Shown here: in pieces, positions 54,522 through 63,220 of the stretch
How positions within the stretch are numbered: the stretch's first letter is position 1
How the letters are laid out: every line of letters begins with the position of its first letter
Assembly: GCF_003991195.1 (NCBI RefSeq)
Contig: NZ_RCWL01000001.1
Span: 124,001-188,000 of the forward strand
DNA length: 64,000 nucleotides
DNA from: Gynurincola endophyticus
Lineage (GTDB): Bacteria > Bacteroidota > Bacteroidia > Chitinophagales > Chitinophagaceae
Reading direction: 5' to 3'
Position numbers and translations under genes: made by a program
Notes under the pieces: model-generated
Database searches by the model: none
What the model was told of the DNA's origin: nothing
Seen by the model: only the letters and a program-made list of their open reading frames with translations

Positions 54522-54965
54522 ATGAGTAAACTACATTTCACTACCAAACATGCGAATGCGGCTACCGTAAAACGCAACTGGTACGTTGTGGACGGTACCA
54601 ATCAAACCGTGGGACGCATGTGTGCTAAAATTGCTGCAGTTCTTCGTGGTAAGAACAAAGCATATTATTCGCCACATGTTGATTGCGGAGATTATGTGAT
54701 CGTTATCAATGCTGATAAAGTTGTTTTCACTGGAAACAAAATGGATCAGAAAGAGTATTTGACATTCTCTGGTTATCCGGGTGGTCAAAAAGGAGAAATT
54801 GCGAAAGATTTATTGAAACGTCGCCCTGAAGTAGTAATCGAAAGAGCTGTAAAAGGGATGTTACCTAAAAACCGTTTAGGTAGAAAGGTGTACAAAAAAT
54901 TATTCGTGTATGCAGGTGATCAACACGAACATACAGCACAAAAACCACAACCTTTAACTTTCTAA
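54522..54965 (+). CDS. rplM: 50S ribosomal protein L13
   Basis: 147 residues with the L13 segments NWYVVDGTNQTVGRMCAKIAAVLRGKNK, DCGDYVIVINADKV and VKGMLPKNRLGRKVYKKLFVYAGDQHEHTAQ. First gene of the conserved rplM-rpsI-rpsB-tsf block; rpsI starts 12 nt later. Confidence 0.97.
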   Translation: MSKLHFTTKHANAATVKRNWYVVDGTNQTVGRMCAKIAAVLRGKNKAYYSPHVDCGDYVIVINADKVVFTGNKMDQKEYLTFSGYPGGQKGEIAKDLLKRRPEVVIERAVKGMLPKNRLGRKVYKKLFVYAGDQHEHTAQKPQPLTF

Positions 54966-54977
54966 TTGTTATAATAC

Positions 54978-55367
54978 ATGGAAAAGCAAAAAAATGCTGT
55001 TGGCCGTCGTAAAGAAGCTGTTACCCGGGTATTTGTATCAAAAGGTAACGGTAAAATCACGGTTAACGACAAAGATTATAAAGAGTATTTTTCTTTAATA
55101 TACTTACAGAACCAAGTTGAATTACCATTAAAAGCGGTTGAGTCTTTAGATAAATATGATGTGAAGATCAATGCTGCTGGTGGTGGTGTTAAAGGTCAGG
55201 CAGAAGCTGCTAAATTAGGTATCGGTCGTGCTTTGGTTGATATCAACCCTGAGTTCCGTCCTGCTTTAAAAGCTGCTGGCGTATTGAAACGTGATCCACG
55301 TTCTGTTGAGCGTAAGAAATTTGGTCATAAGAAAGCTCGTAAAAGCTACCAGTTCAGCAAACGTTAA
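54978..55367 (+). CDS. rpsI: 30S ribosomal protein S9
   Basis: 129 residues. Family text: VGRRKEAVTRVFVSKGNGKITVN and the basic C-terminus RDPRSVERKKFGHKKARKSYQFSKR, which contacts the P-site tRNA. Normal length. Confidence 0.97.
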   Translation: MEKQKNAVGRRKEAVTRVFVSKGNGKITVNDKDYKEYFSLIYLQNQVELPLKAVESLDKYDVKINAAGGGVKGQAEAAKLGIGRALVDINPEFRPALKAAGVLKRDPRSVERKKFGHKKARKSYQFSKR

Positions 55368-55441
55368 TTGTTGCCGGCTGTTATATGGCTATTTAAACTT
55401 TGGAACAATATTTCAAACAACATATTTTCAACTCATATAAA

Positions 55442-56347
55442 ATGGAAAATAACACTTCATTGCAACAGCAATTATTGGATGCAGGTGTACACTTTGGTCA
55501 CTTGCGTAAGAAGTGGAATCCGAAGATGTTACCTTACATTTTCGCTGAGAAAAAAGGTATTCACATCATCGATTTAAACAAAACAACTGAGGCTTTGGAA
55601 GAAGCAGCAGCTGCTTTGAAACAAATCGCTCGTTCTGGTAAAAAGATCATGTTCGTTGCTACCAAAAAGCAGGCGAAAGAAATCGTTACTGAATGTGCGC
55701 AAAAAGTAGGTATGCCTTACGCTACAGAACGTTGGTTAGGTGGTATGTTAACCAACTTCAACACTGTTCGTAAAAGCGTAAAGAAAATGCAAAGCATCGA
55801 CAAATTATTGGCTGATGGCGCTGCAGATTCTTTAACTAAAAAAGAGCGTTTAACATTAGGTCGCGACCGCGATAAAATGGATAAAGTATTAGGTGGTATC
55901 GCACAATTAGGACGTGTACCCGCTGCTTTATTTATTGTTGATATCGGTCACGAGCACATCGCATTAGCTGAAGCTAAACGTTTAGGTATTACTACCTTCG
56001 GTATGGTGGATACAAACTGTGATCCTAATAAAGTTGATTTCTCTATTCCTTCAAACGACGATGCTACTAAATCTATCGCTATCGTTACTCAGTATATCAC
56101 TGCTGCTATTGCAGAAGGTTTAGCTGAGCGTCAGGCTGCGAAAGAAGAAGATGTTGACGACGTTGCGGATGATGAAAAAGAAAAGAAAGCTGCGCGTTTA
56201 CAAGCTGAAGCTGAAGCTGAAGGCGGAAGATCAGGAAGAGGTAAAGCTCGTGGTGGTAATAATAACAATAACAGTGGTGGTGGTCCTGCTAAACGTCGTC
56301 CTCAAGGCGGTGGTGGCGGTAACCGCAGACCAGGAGGTGGAAGATAA
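55442..56347 (+). CDS. rpsB: 30S ribosomal protein S2 with glycine/arginine-rich C-terminal tail
   Basis: I take the ATG at 55442 (MENNTSLQQQLLDAGVHFGHL). 301 residues; the S2 core runs to about residue 237 (KWNPKMLPYIFAEKKGIHIIDLNKT, ERWLGGMLTNFNTVRKS, PNKVDFSIPSNDDATKSI). The last 65 residues are an unusual tail: an acidic/charged helix (EEDVDDVADDEKEKKAARLQ), then an RGG-like run with GKARGGNNNNN and GGGGGNRRPGGGR. E. coli S2 (about 241 residues) lacks such a tail. Confidence 0.95.
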   Translation: MENNTSLQQQLLDAGVHFGHLRKKWNPKMLPYIFAEKKGIHIIDLNKTTEALEEAAAALKQIARSGKKIMFVATKKQAKEIVTECAQKVGMPYATERWLGGMLTNFNTVRKSVKKMQSIDKLLADGAADSLTKKERLTLGRDRDKMDKVLGGIAQLGRVPAALFIVDIGHEHIALAEAKRLGITTFGMVDTNCDPNKVDFSIPSNDDATKSIAIVTQYITAAIAEGLAERQAAKEEDVDDVADDEKEKKAARLQAEAEAEGGRSGRGKARGGNNNNNSGGGPAKRRPQGGGGGNRRPGGGR

Positions 56348-56429
56348 TTCCCGAAACCTCTTTATTGTGTGTTAGGGCGAAGTGATAAAATTCATTTCGC
56401 TTATTGTTCAACTTTTCAAAACTTCAATT

Positions 56430-57266
56430 ATGTCTGTTGCTATTACAGCTGCTGATATCAATAAATTGCGCCAGATGACTGGTGCCGGTATGATGGACTG
56501 CCGCAAAGCATTAACTGAAAATAACGGTGATTTCGAAGCCGCTATCGACTGGTTACGTAAAAAAGGTGCAAAAGTTGCCGCTTTACGTGGAGACCGCGAA
56601 GCTAAAGAAGGTGTAGTAATCGCTCAAACAACTGCCGACAATAAAGTTGGTATTGCAGTTTGTGTTTCTTGCGAAACTGACTTCGTATCTAAAAATGCTG
56701 ATTTCGTTGCTTTTGCTCAATCAATTGCTGATGCTGCAATCGCTAACAATGTTAGCTCTATCGACGAATTAAATAACGTTACTGTTAACGGTGCTAAAGT
56801 TGCTGACTTAGTAAACGATAAATTAGCTTCTATCGGAGAAAAAATCGGTATTACTAAATTAGAAAGAATCGATGCAGACTACGTAGCTTCTTACATTCAC
56901 GGTGCAAACCGTATCGGTGTTCTTGTTGGTTTCACTGGCAATGTTGGTGAAGGTGGTAAAGACATCGCAATGCAGGTAGCTGCTATGAATCCGGTTGCAG
57001 TTGATGAGTCTTCTGTTGATGCTACTGTTGTAGAACGTGAAAGAGCTGTAATTACCGAGCAAATTAAAGCTGACCCTAAAATGGCTGGTAAACCAGACGA
57101 AATGGTTTCTAAAATTGCTGATGGTAAATTAAATGCTTTCTTTAAAGAGTCTACTTTAGTGAACCAATCTTTCGTTAAAGACGCTTCTAAAACTGTAGCT
57201 GATTACTTAAAGTCAATCAATGCTGATGCGAAAATCGTTAGCTTCAAACGTGTTGCTTTAGGATAA
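56430..57266 (+). CDS. tsf: Elongation factor Ts
   Basis: 278 residues from the ATG at 56430 (MSVAITAADINKLRQMTGAGMMDCRKAL); the open frame further upstream is spurious. Core motifs: TDFVSKNADF and the coiled-coil/dimer region. It recharges EF-Tu with GTP. 82 nt after rpsB, followed by two terminators. pyrH and frr do not follow. Confidence 0.96.
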   Translation: MSVAITAADINKLRQMTGAGMMDCRKALTENNGDFEAAIDWLRKKGAKVAALRGDREAKEGVVIAQTTADNKVGIAVCVSCETDFVSKNADFVAFAQSIADAAIANNVSSIDELNNVTVNGAKVADLVNDKLASIGEKIGITKLERIDADYVASYIHGANRIGVLVGFTGNVGEGGKDIAMQVAAMNPVAVDESSVDATVVERERAVITEQIKADPKMAGKPDEMVSKIADGKLNAFFKESTLVNQSFVKDASKTVADYLKSINADAKIVSFKRVALG

Positions 57267-57290
57267 TCCCTGACAGTCTTAACATATAAG

Positions 57291-57325
57291 ACCCTTTCTG
57301 CAAAAATTGCAGAAAGGGTTTTTTA
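57291..57325 (+). terminator. Terminator of the rplM-tsf operon
   Basis: 13-bp perfect stem (57291-57303 with 57307-57319), 3-nt loop, T-tract. Confidence 0.95.
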
Positions 57326-57335
57326 TTTTATTCAG

Positions 57336-57354
57336 AAGAAGCGTTACGCTTCTT
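57336..57354 (+). terminator. Second hairpin after tsf
   Basis: 8-bp stem (57336-57343 with 57347-57354), loop TTA, followed by TTTC-rich sequence. Probably a back-up terminator. Confidence 0.5.
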
Positions 57355-57434
57355 TCTTAGAGATCATCCGATAATACAGTTTTTGAATTTTATGATAAAT
57401 TCATTACAAAAATTAACGACTCTTTACTGAACAT

Positions 57435-57468
57435 ACATTCATTTCCTTCGTAACTTTGAAGTGAATGT
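57435..57468 (+). promoter_or_regulatory. mqo promoter -7 element within an inverted repeat
   Basis: Arms 57435-57445 and 57458-57468 match at 10 of 11 positions; between them lies TAACTTTG at 57451-57458 (exact TAnnTTTG). Could be an operator overlapping the promoter, about 106 nt before the mqo start. Confidence 0.45.
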
Positions 57469-57573
57469 AGATAGATCAGTGGAAGCTGAGTGAAAGTTGG
57501 TCATTTGGATGATCTTTACCCTGTGCTCATTCCGAGATTGCTGCCTACAATGAATATCTCTTAATGCATAATC

Positions 57574-59067
57574 ATGAGTAAATCTTCTAAGAAGGAAAAG
57601 CAACCAGATGTGGTACTGATAGGTGCTGGAATAATGAGCGCTACATTGGGCGTCATGTTGAAAGAACTTCAACCCGACTTAAAAATTCTGGTACTGGAAC
57701 GCTTACACACCGTAGCGCAGGAAAGTACAGACGCCTGGAATAATGCCGGCACAGGACACTCCGCATTCTGCGAATTAAATTACACTCCTGAAAAAGCTGA
57801 CGGTTCGGTAGAAGTGAAGAAAGCTATTAAAATTGCTGAACAATTCGAACAGTCACGCGAATTCTGGTCTTACTTAATTGAAAAAGGTTCTATCAGAAAT
57901 CCACAGGATTTTATCCGCACTGTTCCCCATATCAGCTTTGTAAAAGGTGAACAAAACGTTGACTTCCTGAAAAAACGTTTTGACGGACTGGTAGAATATC
58001 CTTTATTCCACGGAATGACTTTCTCTACCGATCCGGCTACTCTAAAAGAATGGATGCCGCTGGTAATGGAAGGAAGAGATGAGAAAGAAAAAGTGGCTGC
58101 TACCAAAATGGATATCGGAACCGATGTTAACTTCGGTGCTCTTTCACGTAAACTATTCCGCTATCTTTTTGATTTGCCCAATGTTGAACTGGGGCTCGCT
58201 CATGATGTGTTAGACTTACAACAATCTGAAGATACGTATTGGAGAATAAAAGTAAAAAACCTTACTACCGGTGAAAAATTCACCGTGAAAACAAAATTCG
58301 TTTTCATCGGTGCAGGTGGAGGGTCACTTCCGCTTCTTGAAAAATCAGGTATTCCTGAAAGTAAAGGCTATGGCGGTTTTCCGGTAAGCGGTCAATGGTT
58401 GATCTGTAATAATCCTGAGATTATTGAAAAGCATCAGGCTAAAGTATATGGAAAAGCTTCTGTAGGTGCACCTCCAATGAGTGTACCGCATCTGGATACG
58501 CGTGTGATTGATGGTAAAAAATCATTACTATTCGGTCCTTATGCCGGCTTCTCTACTAAGTTTTTGAAAAACGGTTCTTATTGGGACCTTCCGGCTTCTA
58601 TCAAACTGAGTAATATCAAACCGATGGTAATGGCCGGTATCCACAATATACCTTTAACAAAATATCTGATTGAACAGGTTCGCCAAAGTGCAAATGACCG
58701 GTTAGAGGCATTAAAAGAATATTTCCCTGAAGCTCAATTAAAAGATTGGGATCTGGCAGTAGCCGGCCAGCGTGTGCAGGTTATTAAACGTGATGAAGCT
58801 GCAGGTGGTGTATTAGAATTCGGTACAGAAGTGGTGAGTGCTGCCGATGGTTCTGTTGCTGCATTATTAGGGGCATCTCCGGGCGCTTCTACAGCTGTAT
58901 CCATTATGCTCGACCTGCTGAAAAAATGTTTCGCTGAAAAAATGCAAACTAAAGAATGGCAAACAAAACTGAGTGAAATGATTACTTCTTACAAAGTTCC
59001 GATTGCTAACGATGTAGTGGCAACGAAAAACTCCAGAGAAAGAACTGCCCGATTACTTGAAATTTAA
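57574..59067 (+). CDS. mqo: Malate:quinone oxidoreductase
   Basis: Membrane-associated FAD enzyme that oxidises malate and reduces quinone in the TCA cycle. 497 residues. FAD-binding [17 protein letters not shown], then the Mqo signatures [59 protein letters not shown] and the C-terminal [35 protein letters not shown]. Single-gene unit with own promoter. Confidence 0.95.
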   Translation: MSKSSKKEKQPDVVLIGAGIMSATLGVMLKELQPDLKILVLERLHTVAQESTDAWNNAGTGHSAFCELNYTPEKADGSVEVKKAIKIAEQFEQSREFWSYLIEKGSIRNPQDFIRTVPHISFVKGEQNVDFLKKRFDGLVEYPLFHGMTFSTDPATLKEWMPLVMEGRDEKEKVAATKMDIGTDVNFGALSRKLFRYLFDLPNVELGLAHDVLDLQQSEDTYWRIKVKNLTTGEKFTVKTKFVFIGAGGGSLPLLEKSGIPESKGYGGFPVSGQWLICNNPEIIEKHQAKVYGKASVGAPPMSVPHLDTRVIDGKKSLLFGPYAGFSTKFLKNGSYWDLPASIKLSNIKPMVMAGIHNIPLTKYLIEQVRQSANDRLEALKEYFPEAQLKDWDLAVAGQRVQVIKRDEAAGGVLEFGTEVVSAADGSVAALLGASPGASTAVSIMLDLLKKCFAEKMQTKEWQTKLSEMITSYKVPIANDVVATKNSRERTARLLEI

Positions 59068-59099
59068 TGGTATTGTATTTATAAAATCAGAGAGAGGAA

Positions 59100-60002
59100 C
59101 TACTGAATTCCTCTCTCCTGGTTTGGAAGCCTTCCAAAATGTTTTCTATAAGCAACGCTGAAATGTGAAGCGTTTTTATAACCGATCATTTTAGCTATCA
59201 GAGATATTTTCTTGTCACTGTGAATAATTAATTCCCGCGCTTTTTCCATTCGCTCACTTAGTAAAAACTGATAAACGGTATCTCCGAAAACTTTCTTGAA
59301 ATTTCTTTTTAAGTAACATTCATTAGTACCTACCTGCTGGGCTAAATTGATGATTGAACACGACTCTGATATATTTTGTGTCAGTATGCTTTTGGCTTTA
59401 TACATTCTCTCTATCTCTTCTTCAGGCAGATCGTTTTCTTTAGGCTTTTGTAATGGAATTGGTTGTAAAATAGTCACCATTAATTCCAATACCTTAGCAT
59501 TCACATATTGAGTGAGATAAGCATTGTCGAACTGGCAATGTCGTATATCCTGCAGAATACTTCTGATCGTTGCCGTTAGATTCTGATTGCCTGTGTATAA
59601 TGCATTTCCTGCTTTACCCAGAATAGAATTCTGAATAAGACCCCGCATGTCATCATTTTTAGGAAGCCATGAAAGCCAATGATGAATGTCAAAATGTATC
59701 AATACGATGTCGCCGCCGGTAGAACTTAATTTTAATTCGAAATTTTTAGCAGGGTAATACAACAGATTAAAACGCCCGTCTTCAATAGCTCCTACCAATT
59801 CTTCCAATGGTGAAGCATATTGAATATTACCATGTAATGACATTATAAAGATAATTTTATGAGTCTGATGCCGGATATGAATCTTATAATGATGTTTGTT
59901 ATGATAATGCTCAATTTTGAAAGCATCATTATCAATCACTCTGGCAGGTTCCAGATATTGATTTTTTTGCTTCTGATGATTTGAGTATATGTCAAAAGTC
60001 AT
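59100..60002 (-). CDS. AraC-family transcriptional regulator
   Basis: 300 residues. N-terminal part is cupin-like without a clear ligand motif; the C-terminal 100 residues hold the double HTH: ILTQNISESCSIINLAQQVGTNECYLKRNFKKVFGDTVYQFL and EKARELIIHSDKKISLIAKMIGYKNASHFSVAYRKHFGRLP. Divergent from the second susC (125 bp gap), so it probably controls that locus and possibly itself. Confidence 0.9.
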   Translation of the reverse strand: MTFDIYSNHQKQKNQYLEPARVIDNDAFKIEHYHNKHHYKIHIRHQTHKIIFIMSLHGNIQYASPLEELVGAIEDGRFNLLYYPAKNFELKLSSTGGDIVLIHFDIHHWLSWLPKNDDMRGLIQNSILGKAGNALYTGNQNLTATIRSILQDIRHCQFDNAYLTQYVNAKVLELMVTILQPIPLQKPKENDLPEEEIERMYKAKSILTQNISESCSIINLAQQVGTNECYLKRNFKKVFGDTVYQFLLSERMEKARELIIHSDKKISLIAKMIGYKNASHFSVAYRKHFGRLPNQERGIQ

Positions 60003-60127
60003 TTATGACGTTAGAATTGATTTACACAAATATCTTTAATTATCAAAAGAACTATTTCCGAGATACGATAATTTATTTCCAGAATCCAGTATTTCATTGT
60101 AAGAATTTTGCGGTCAAATTGATAAGT

Positions 60128-63100
60128 ATGAGGATAAAATGGCTGCTATGTTGCATTATGTTCTTGTCAGTGACAAGAATTAGTGCACAAGAATTAATTA
60201 ACTATCAGGGTGTTGTATTAAGCGCTGCCACTAATGAACCATTGGCTGGTGCAACCTTGATGAAAGTAAACGGAAAAGTTACTTATACTACAAATGAGTT
60301 CGGTCAATTTAATTTTCAAGCTGAAAATAATGAATTGATAGTAGTATCCTTCGTAGGGTTTACCGAAAAGGAAATCAAGTTGAAAAAAAATCAACCTTTT
60401 TTAAGTATTACTTTATCTCCGCTTGAAAATGTATTAGAAGAAGCTGTTGTAACAGGTGCATTAGGCTTAAAGCGTTCCAGCAAAGAGTTTGGTGCTTCAG
60501 CAACAGTTCTGAATAACGAAAATATCACACAGGCAAAACCAGTTAACACTTTATCCGGCCTGGCAGGTAAAGTGGCAGGCTTGCGAATTAATACCTACGA
60601 CAGTAAAGTTGATCCTGAATTTCAGATTACTTTACGTGGTGCCCGCTCTATCAGCAGAGGCTCAGGTATTGACGGAAGAGGCGCAAATGAACCGATTTAT
60701 GTAATTGACGGTACACCTGTTCCGAGTATCGGCCGCTTAAATCCTAATGATATTGCTAATATCACAGTGTTAAAAGGCGCTAGTGCAGCAGCGTTATATG
60801 GTAGTGAAGGGGTAAACGGAGCGATTATGATTACCACCAAACAAGGTAAAGCAGGGAGAAGTTCAGTAGCTTTTGATCATACTACTACTTTTTCAAATGT
60901 ATACTTATTGCCTCCTGCCCAAACAGAATACGGTCAGGGTGCAGATGGTACTTATTCTCCTACAATTTATGAATCATGGGGGCCGAGATTTGACGGAACT
61001 GACAAACCTTTCGGAAATCCATTGCCAAACGGCGAACAGGTTTACCTGAAATATGAAGCTCCTTCGAAAGATAACCGATTAGATCTTTTTCAAACCGGAT
61101 TGAATGTTCAGAATAACATTTCTTTTTCGGGAGGTGATGTGAACAGTACCTACTATTTTTCAGCACAACATGTTCATCAGACCGGTATTATTCCGAAAGA
61201 CGAAAACAATAGAATTAACTTACGGTTTAATGCATCCCGAAAAATCGGAAAATTAAATACTTCTTACAATATCAACTATATCCATAATAAGAAAAGTATT
61301 ACTCCTGATGGTCCGTGGATCGGTGCTTATCGCTATCCGGCAAACTTTGATTTTGATATGATCAAAGATTGGGAAAATCCTTTGTCGCCGGGTAATCCGT
61401 TGAACTATTTCATACCAGACGGATCATGGTTGAGAAATCCATTTTTCCTGATAGATAATATCAGAAACAATACTACTCAACAAATTATTAATGGTAAAGT
61501 TGAATTCGATTATCAGATTACTCCGTGGTTAAACGCTTTGTACAGAGTCGGCTTGTACAGTACCTCTGATGAAACTTATAACTTCACCAGAAAGTTTGAA
61601 GCACCCGGTACCAGAAATGTTCCGGGTCTGGTAACAGACGGTGCCGATGCTTACCGCAGATTGAACAGTGATTTCATTCTCACTGCTAAAAAACAAATCA
61701 AAGATTTTGACTTAAGATTGACTTTAGGCCAGAACGCACGCATGGACGAAAGAAAAACAGTATCTGTTGGTGTTTCTAACTCGGGCGGTAGCGGACAGTT
61801 GTTATATCCGGGTGTTATCAACATCGATAGCAGAACCGGTAACCTGGCAGGTTCTGTAGGAAGAACCAGATACAGAAGTGCGGGTGTTTACGGTGAGGCC
61901 TCTGTAGGATACAGAGATTATCTGTTCGTGAATTTTACCGGTAGAAATGATTGGGTAAGTGTATTGAGTAAAGAAAACCGATCTTACTTTTATCCTGGTG
62001 TGAATGTGTCATGGGTGGCCAGTGATTTAATTGAAGGATTGAAAAACAGCAACACCGTTGACTACGCAAAATTATATGCTTCATGGAATAAAACCGGTAA
62101 CGTAACCCTGTCTCCTTATTCTTTAAATTTAGCTTATTCTACTTCGTTAGGGTTTCCTTTCGGAAATATAGTAGGGTTCCTTCCTTCTTTAACGAATCCG
62201 AATCCGGCTATTCAACCAGAATTTGTTACTTCTTATGAAGCAGGTACGCAATGGTCTTTCTTTAACAACAGATTGAATGCTGAAATTGCTTATGTATATT
62301 CTGATTCAAAAGGTCAGATATTACCGGCAAATATTTCAACGGCTACCGGCTTCTCTGCTACTAATGTGAATGCAGGCCGTTTAACCAACCACATCATTGA
62401 AATTACTTTAGGTGCAGATGTGGTGCGTAACAAAAATATTCAGTGGAACCTTACTGCTAACTTCACACACATCAATAACAAAATGCGTGAACTGTTTGGA
62501 GAAACAGAATCGAGAAACTTATTCCGTCAGGCTTATGGTGTGATCGGAAAAGCATTCCCGCTTTTATTGGTAAGTGATTATGAAAGAGACCCTCAGGGAC
62601 GTGTAGTGGTTGACGGTATAACCGGCGATCCGCGCGTAGCAGCTCAGAACAGAGAACTGGGTAGTATGGTGCCTCCTTATCAGATGGGTTTAAGCTCTAT
62701 GTTGAAAATAAAAGATTTCCATATCGGTTTACACTTTGACGCACGTTTAGGTGGCTGGTTGTATTCTGAAATTGTTCCGAACATGTATTCAACCGGTACA
62801 CATCCTGAAACTGCAAAGTATGGCCGTGAGGCATTTGTATGGCCTAACTCAGTCATTGAAGTAGCTCCTGGTGAGTATAAAGAAAATACTACCCTCAAAA
62901 CGTCTTCCGGTGGTAAAGCTTTCTGGAGCAGACAAGGAGAAATTCAGATTAACACGGCTGCCCCGTCTGATTTCTTTAAACTGAGAGAACTGAATATCGG
63001 TTATCAGATTCCGAGAAAATGGTTAAGCAATCAACGGGTGGTGAAATCGGCCAGCATTAATCTGATTGCAACGAACCTGTTCATTATTCGTCATAAAGAC

Positions 63101-63211
63101 AATAAAATGGGTGACCCTGAATTCCTGTATAATAATACAGACGGATATATCAGCTTCAGACAAGTGCCACCATTCCGCACAGTAGGCGTTAATTTAAATG
63201 TGAATTTCTAA
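60128..63211 (+). CDS. SusC/RagA-type TonB-dependent transporter, second locus
   Basis: 1027 residues from the ATG at 60128 (MRIKWLLCCIMFLSVTRISAQ signal peptide); the longer frame upstream lacks sense. Carboxypeptidase-regulatory-like domain (YQGVVLSAATNEPLAGATLM), plug (EEAVVTGALGLKRSSKEFG, ANEPIYVIDGTPVPSIG, TVLKGASAAALYGSEGVNGAIMITTKQGK) and barrel ending TVGVNLNVNF. A different subgroup from the susC at 41 kb; the imported substrate is unknown, as no degradative enzyme is in view. Confidence 0.92.
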   Translation: MRIKWLLCCIMFLSVTRISAQELINYQGVVLSAATNEPLAGATLMKVNGKVTYTTNEFGQFNFQAENNELIVVSFVGFTEKEIKLKKNQPFLSITLSPLENVLEEAVVTGALGLKRSSKEFGASATVLNNENITQAKPVNTLSGLAGKVAGLRINTYDSKVDPEFQITLRGARSISRGSGIDGRGANEPIYVIDGTPVPSIGRLNPNDIANITVLKGASAAALYGSEGVNGAIMITTKQGKAGRSSVAFDHTTTFSNVYLLPPAQTEYGQGADGTYSPTIYESWGPRFDGTDKPFGNPLPNGEQVYLKYEAPSKDNRLDLFQTGLNVQNNISFSGGDVNSTYYFSAQHVHQTGIIPKDENNRINLRFNASRKIGKLNTSYNINYIHNKKSITPDGPWIGAYRYPANFDFDMIKDWENPLSPGNPLNYFIPDGSWLRNPFFLIDNIRNNTTQQIINGKVEFDYQITPWLNALYRVGLYSTSDETYNFTRKFEAPGTRNVPGLVTDGADAYRRLNSDFILTAKKQIKDFDLRLTLGQNARMDERKTVSVGVSNSGGSGQLLYPGVINIDSRTGNLAGSVGRTRYRSAGVYGEASVGYRDYLFVNFTGRNDWVSVLSKENRSYFYPGVNVSWVASDLIEGLKNSNTVDYAKLYASWNKTGNVTLSPYSLNLAYSTSLGFPFGNIVGFLPSLTNPNPAIQPEFVTSYEAGTQWSFFNNRLNAEIAYVYSDSKGQILPANISTATGFSATNVNAGRLTNHIIEITLGADVVRNKNIQWNLTANFTHINNKMRELFGETESRNLFRQAYGVIGKAFPLLLVSDYERDPQGRVVVDGITGDPRVAAQNRELGSMVPPYQMGLSSMLKIKDFHIGLHFDARLGGWLYSEIVPNMYSTGTHPETAKYGREAFVWPNSVIEVAPGEYKENTTLKTSSGGKAFWSRQGEIQINTAAPSDFFKLRELNIGYQIPRKWLSNQRVVKSASINLIATNLFIIRHKDNKMGDPEFLYNNTDGYISFRQVPPFRTVGVNLNVNF

Positions 63212-63220
63212 AACTGAGTT

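Larger units (their letters stand above)
57267..57573. other. 307-bp gene-free region between tsf and mqo
   Basis: It holds two terminators for tsf, then the mqo promoter region with an 11-bp inverted repeat. No coding frame is seen. Confidence 0.6.

Noticed and set aside
56151-56375. 74-residue frame overlapping the end of rpsB
   Set aside because: Low-complexity shadow of the Gly/Arg-rich S2 tail in another frame.
56742-56756. GCTAACAATGTTAGC palindrome similar to the TetR operator
   Set aside because: It lies inside the tsf coding sequence and has a one-base instead of a two-base centre; chance match.
59981-60127. Extended N-terminus of the second SusC
   Set aside because: It would overlap the divergent AraC gene and would put 49 residues before the clear signal peptide.
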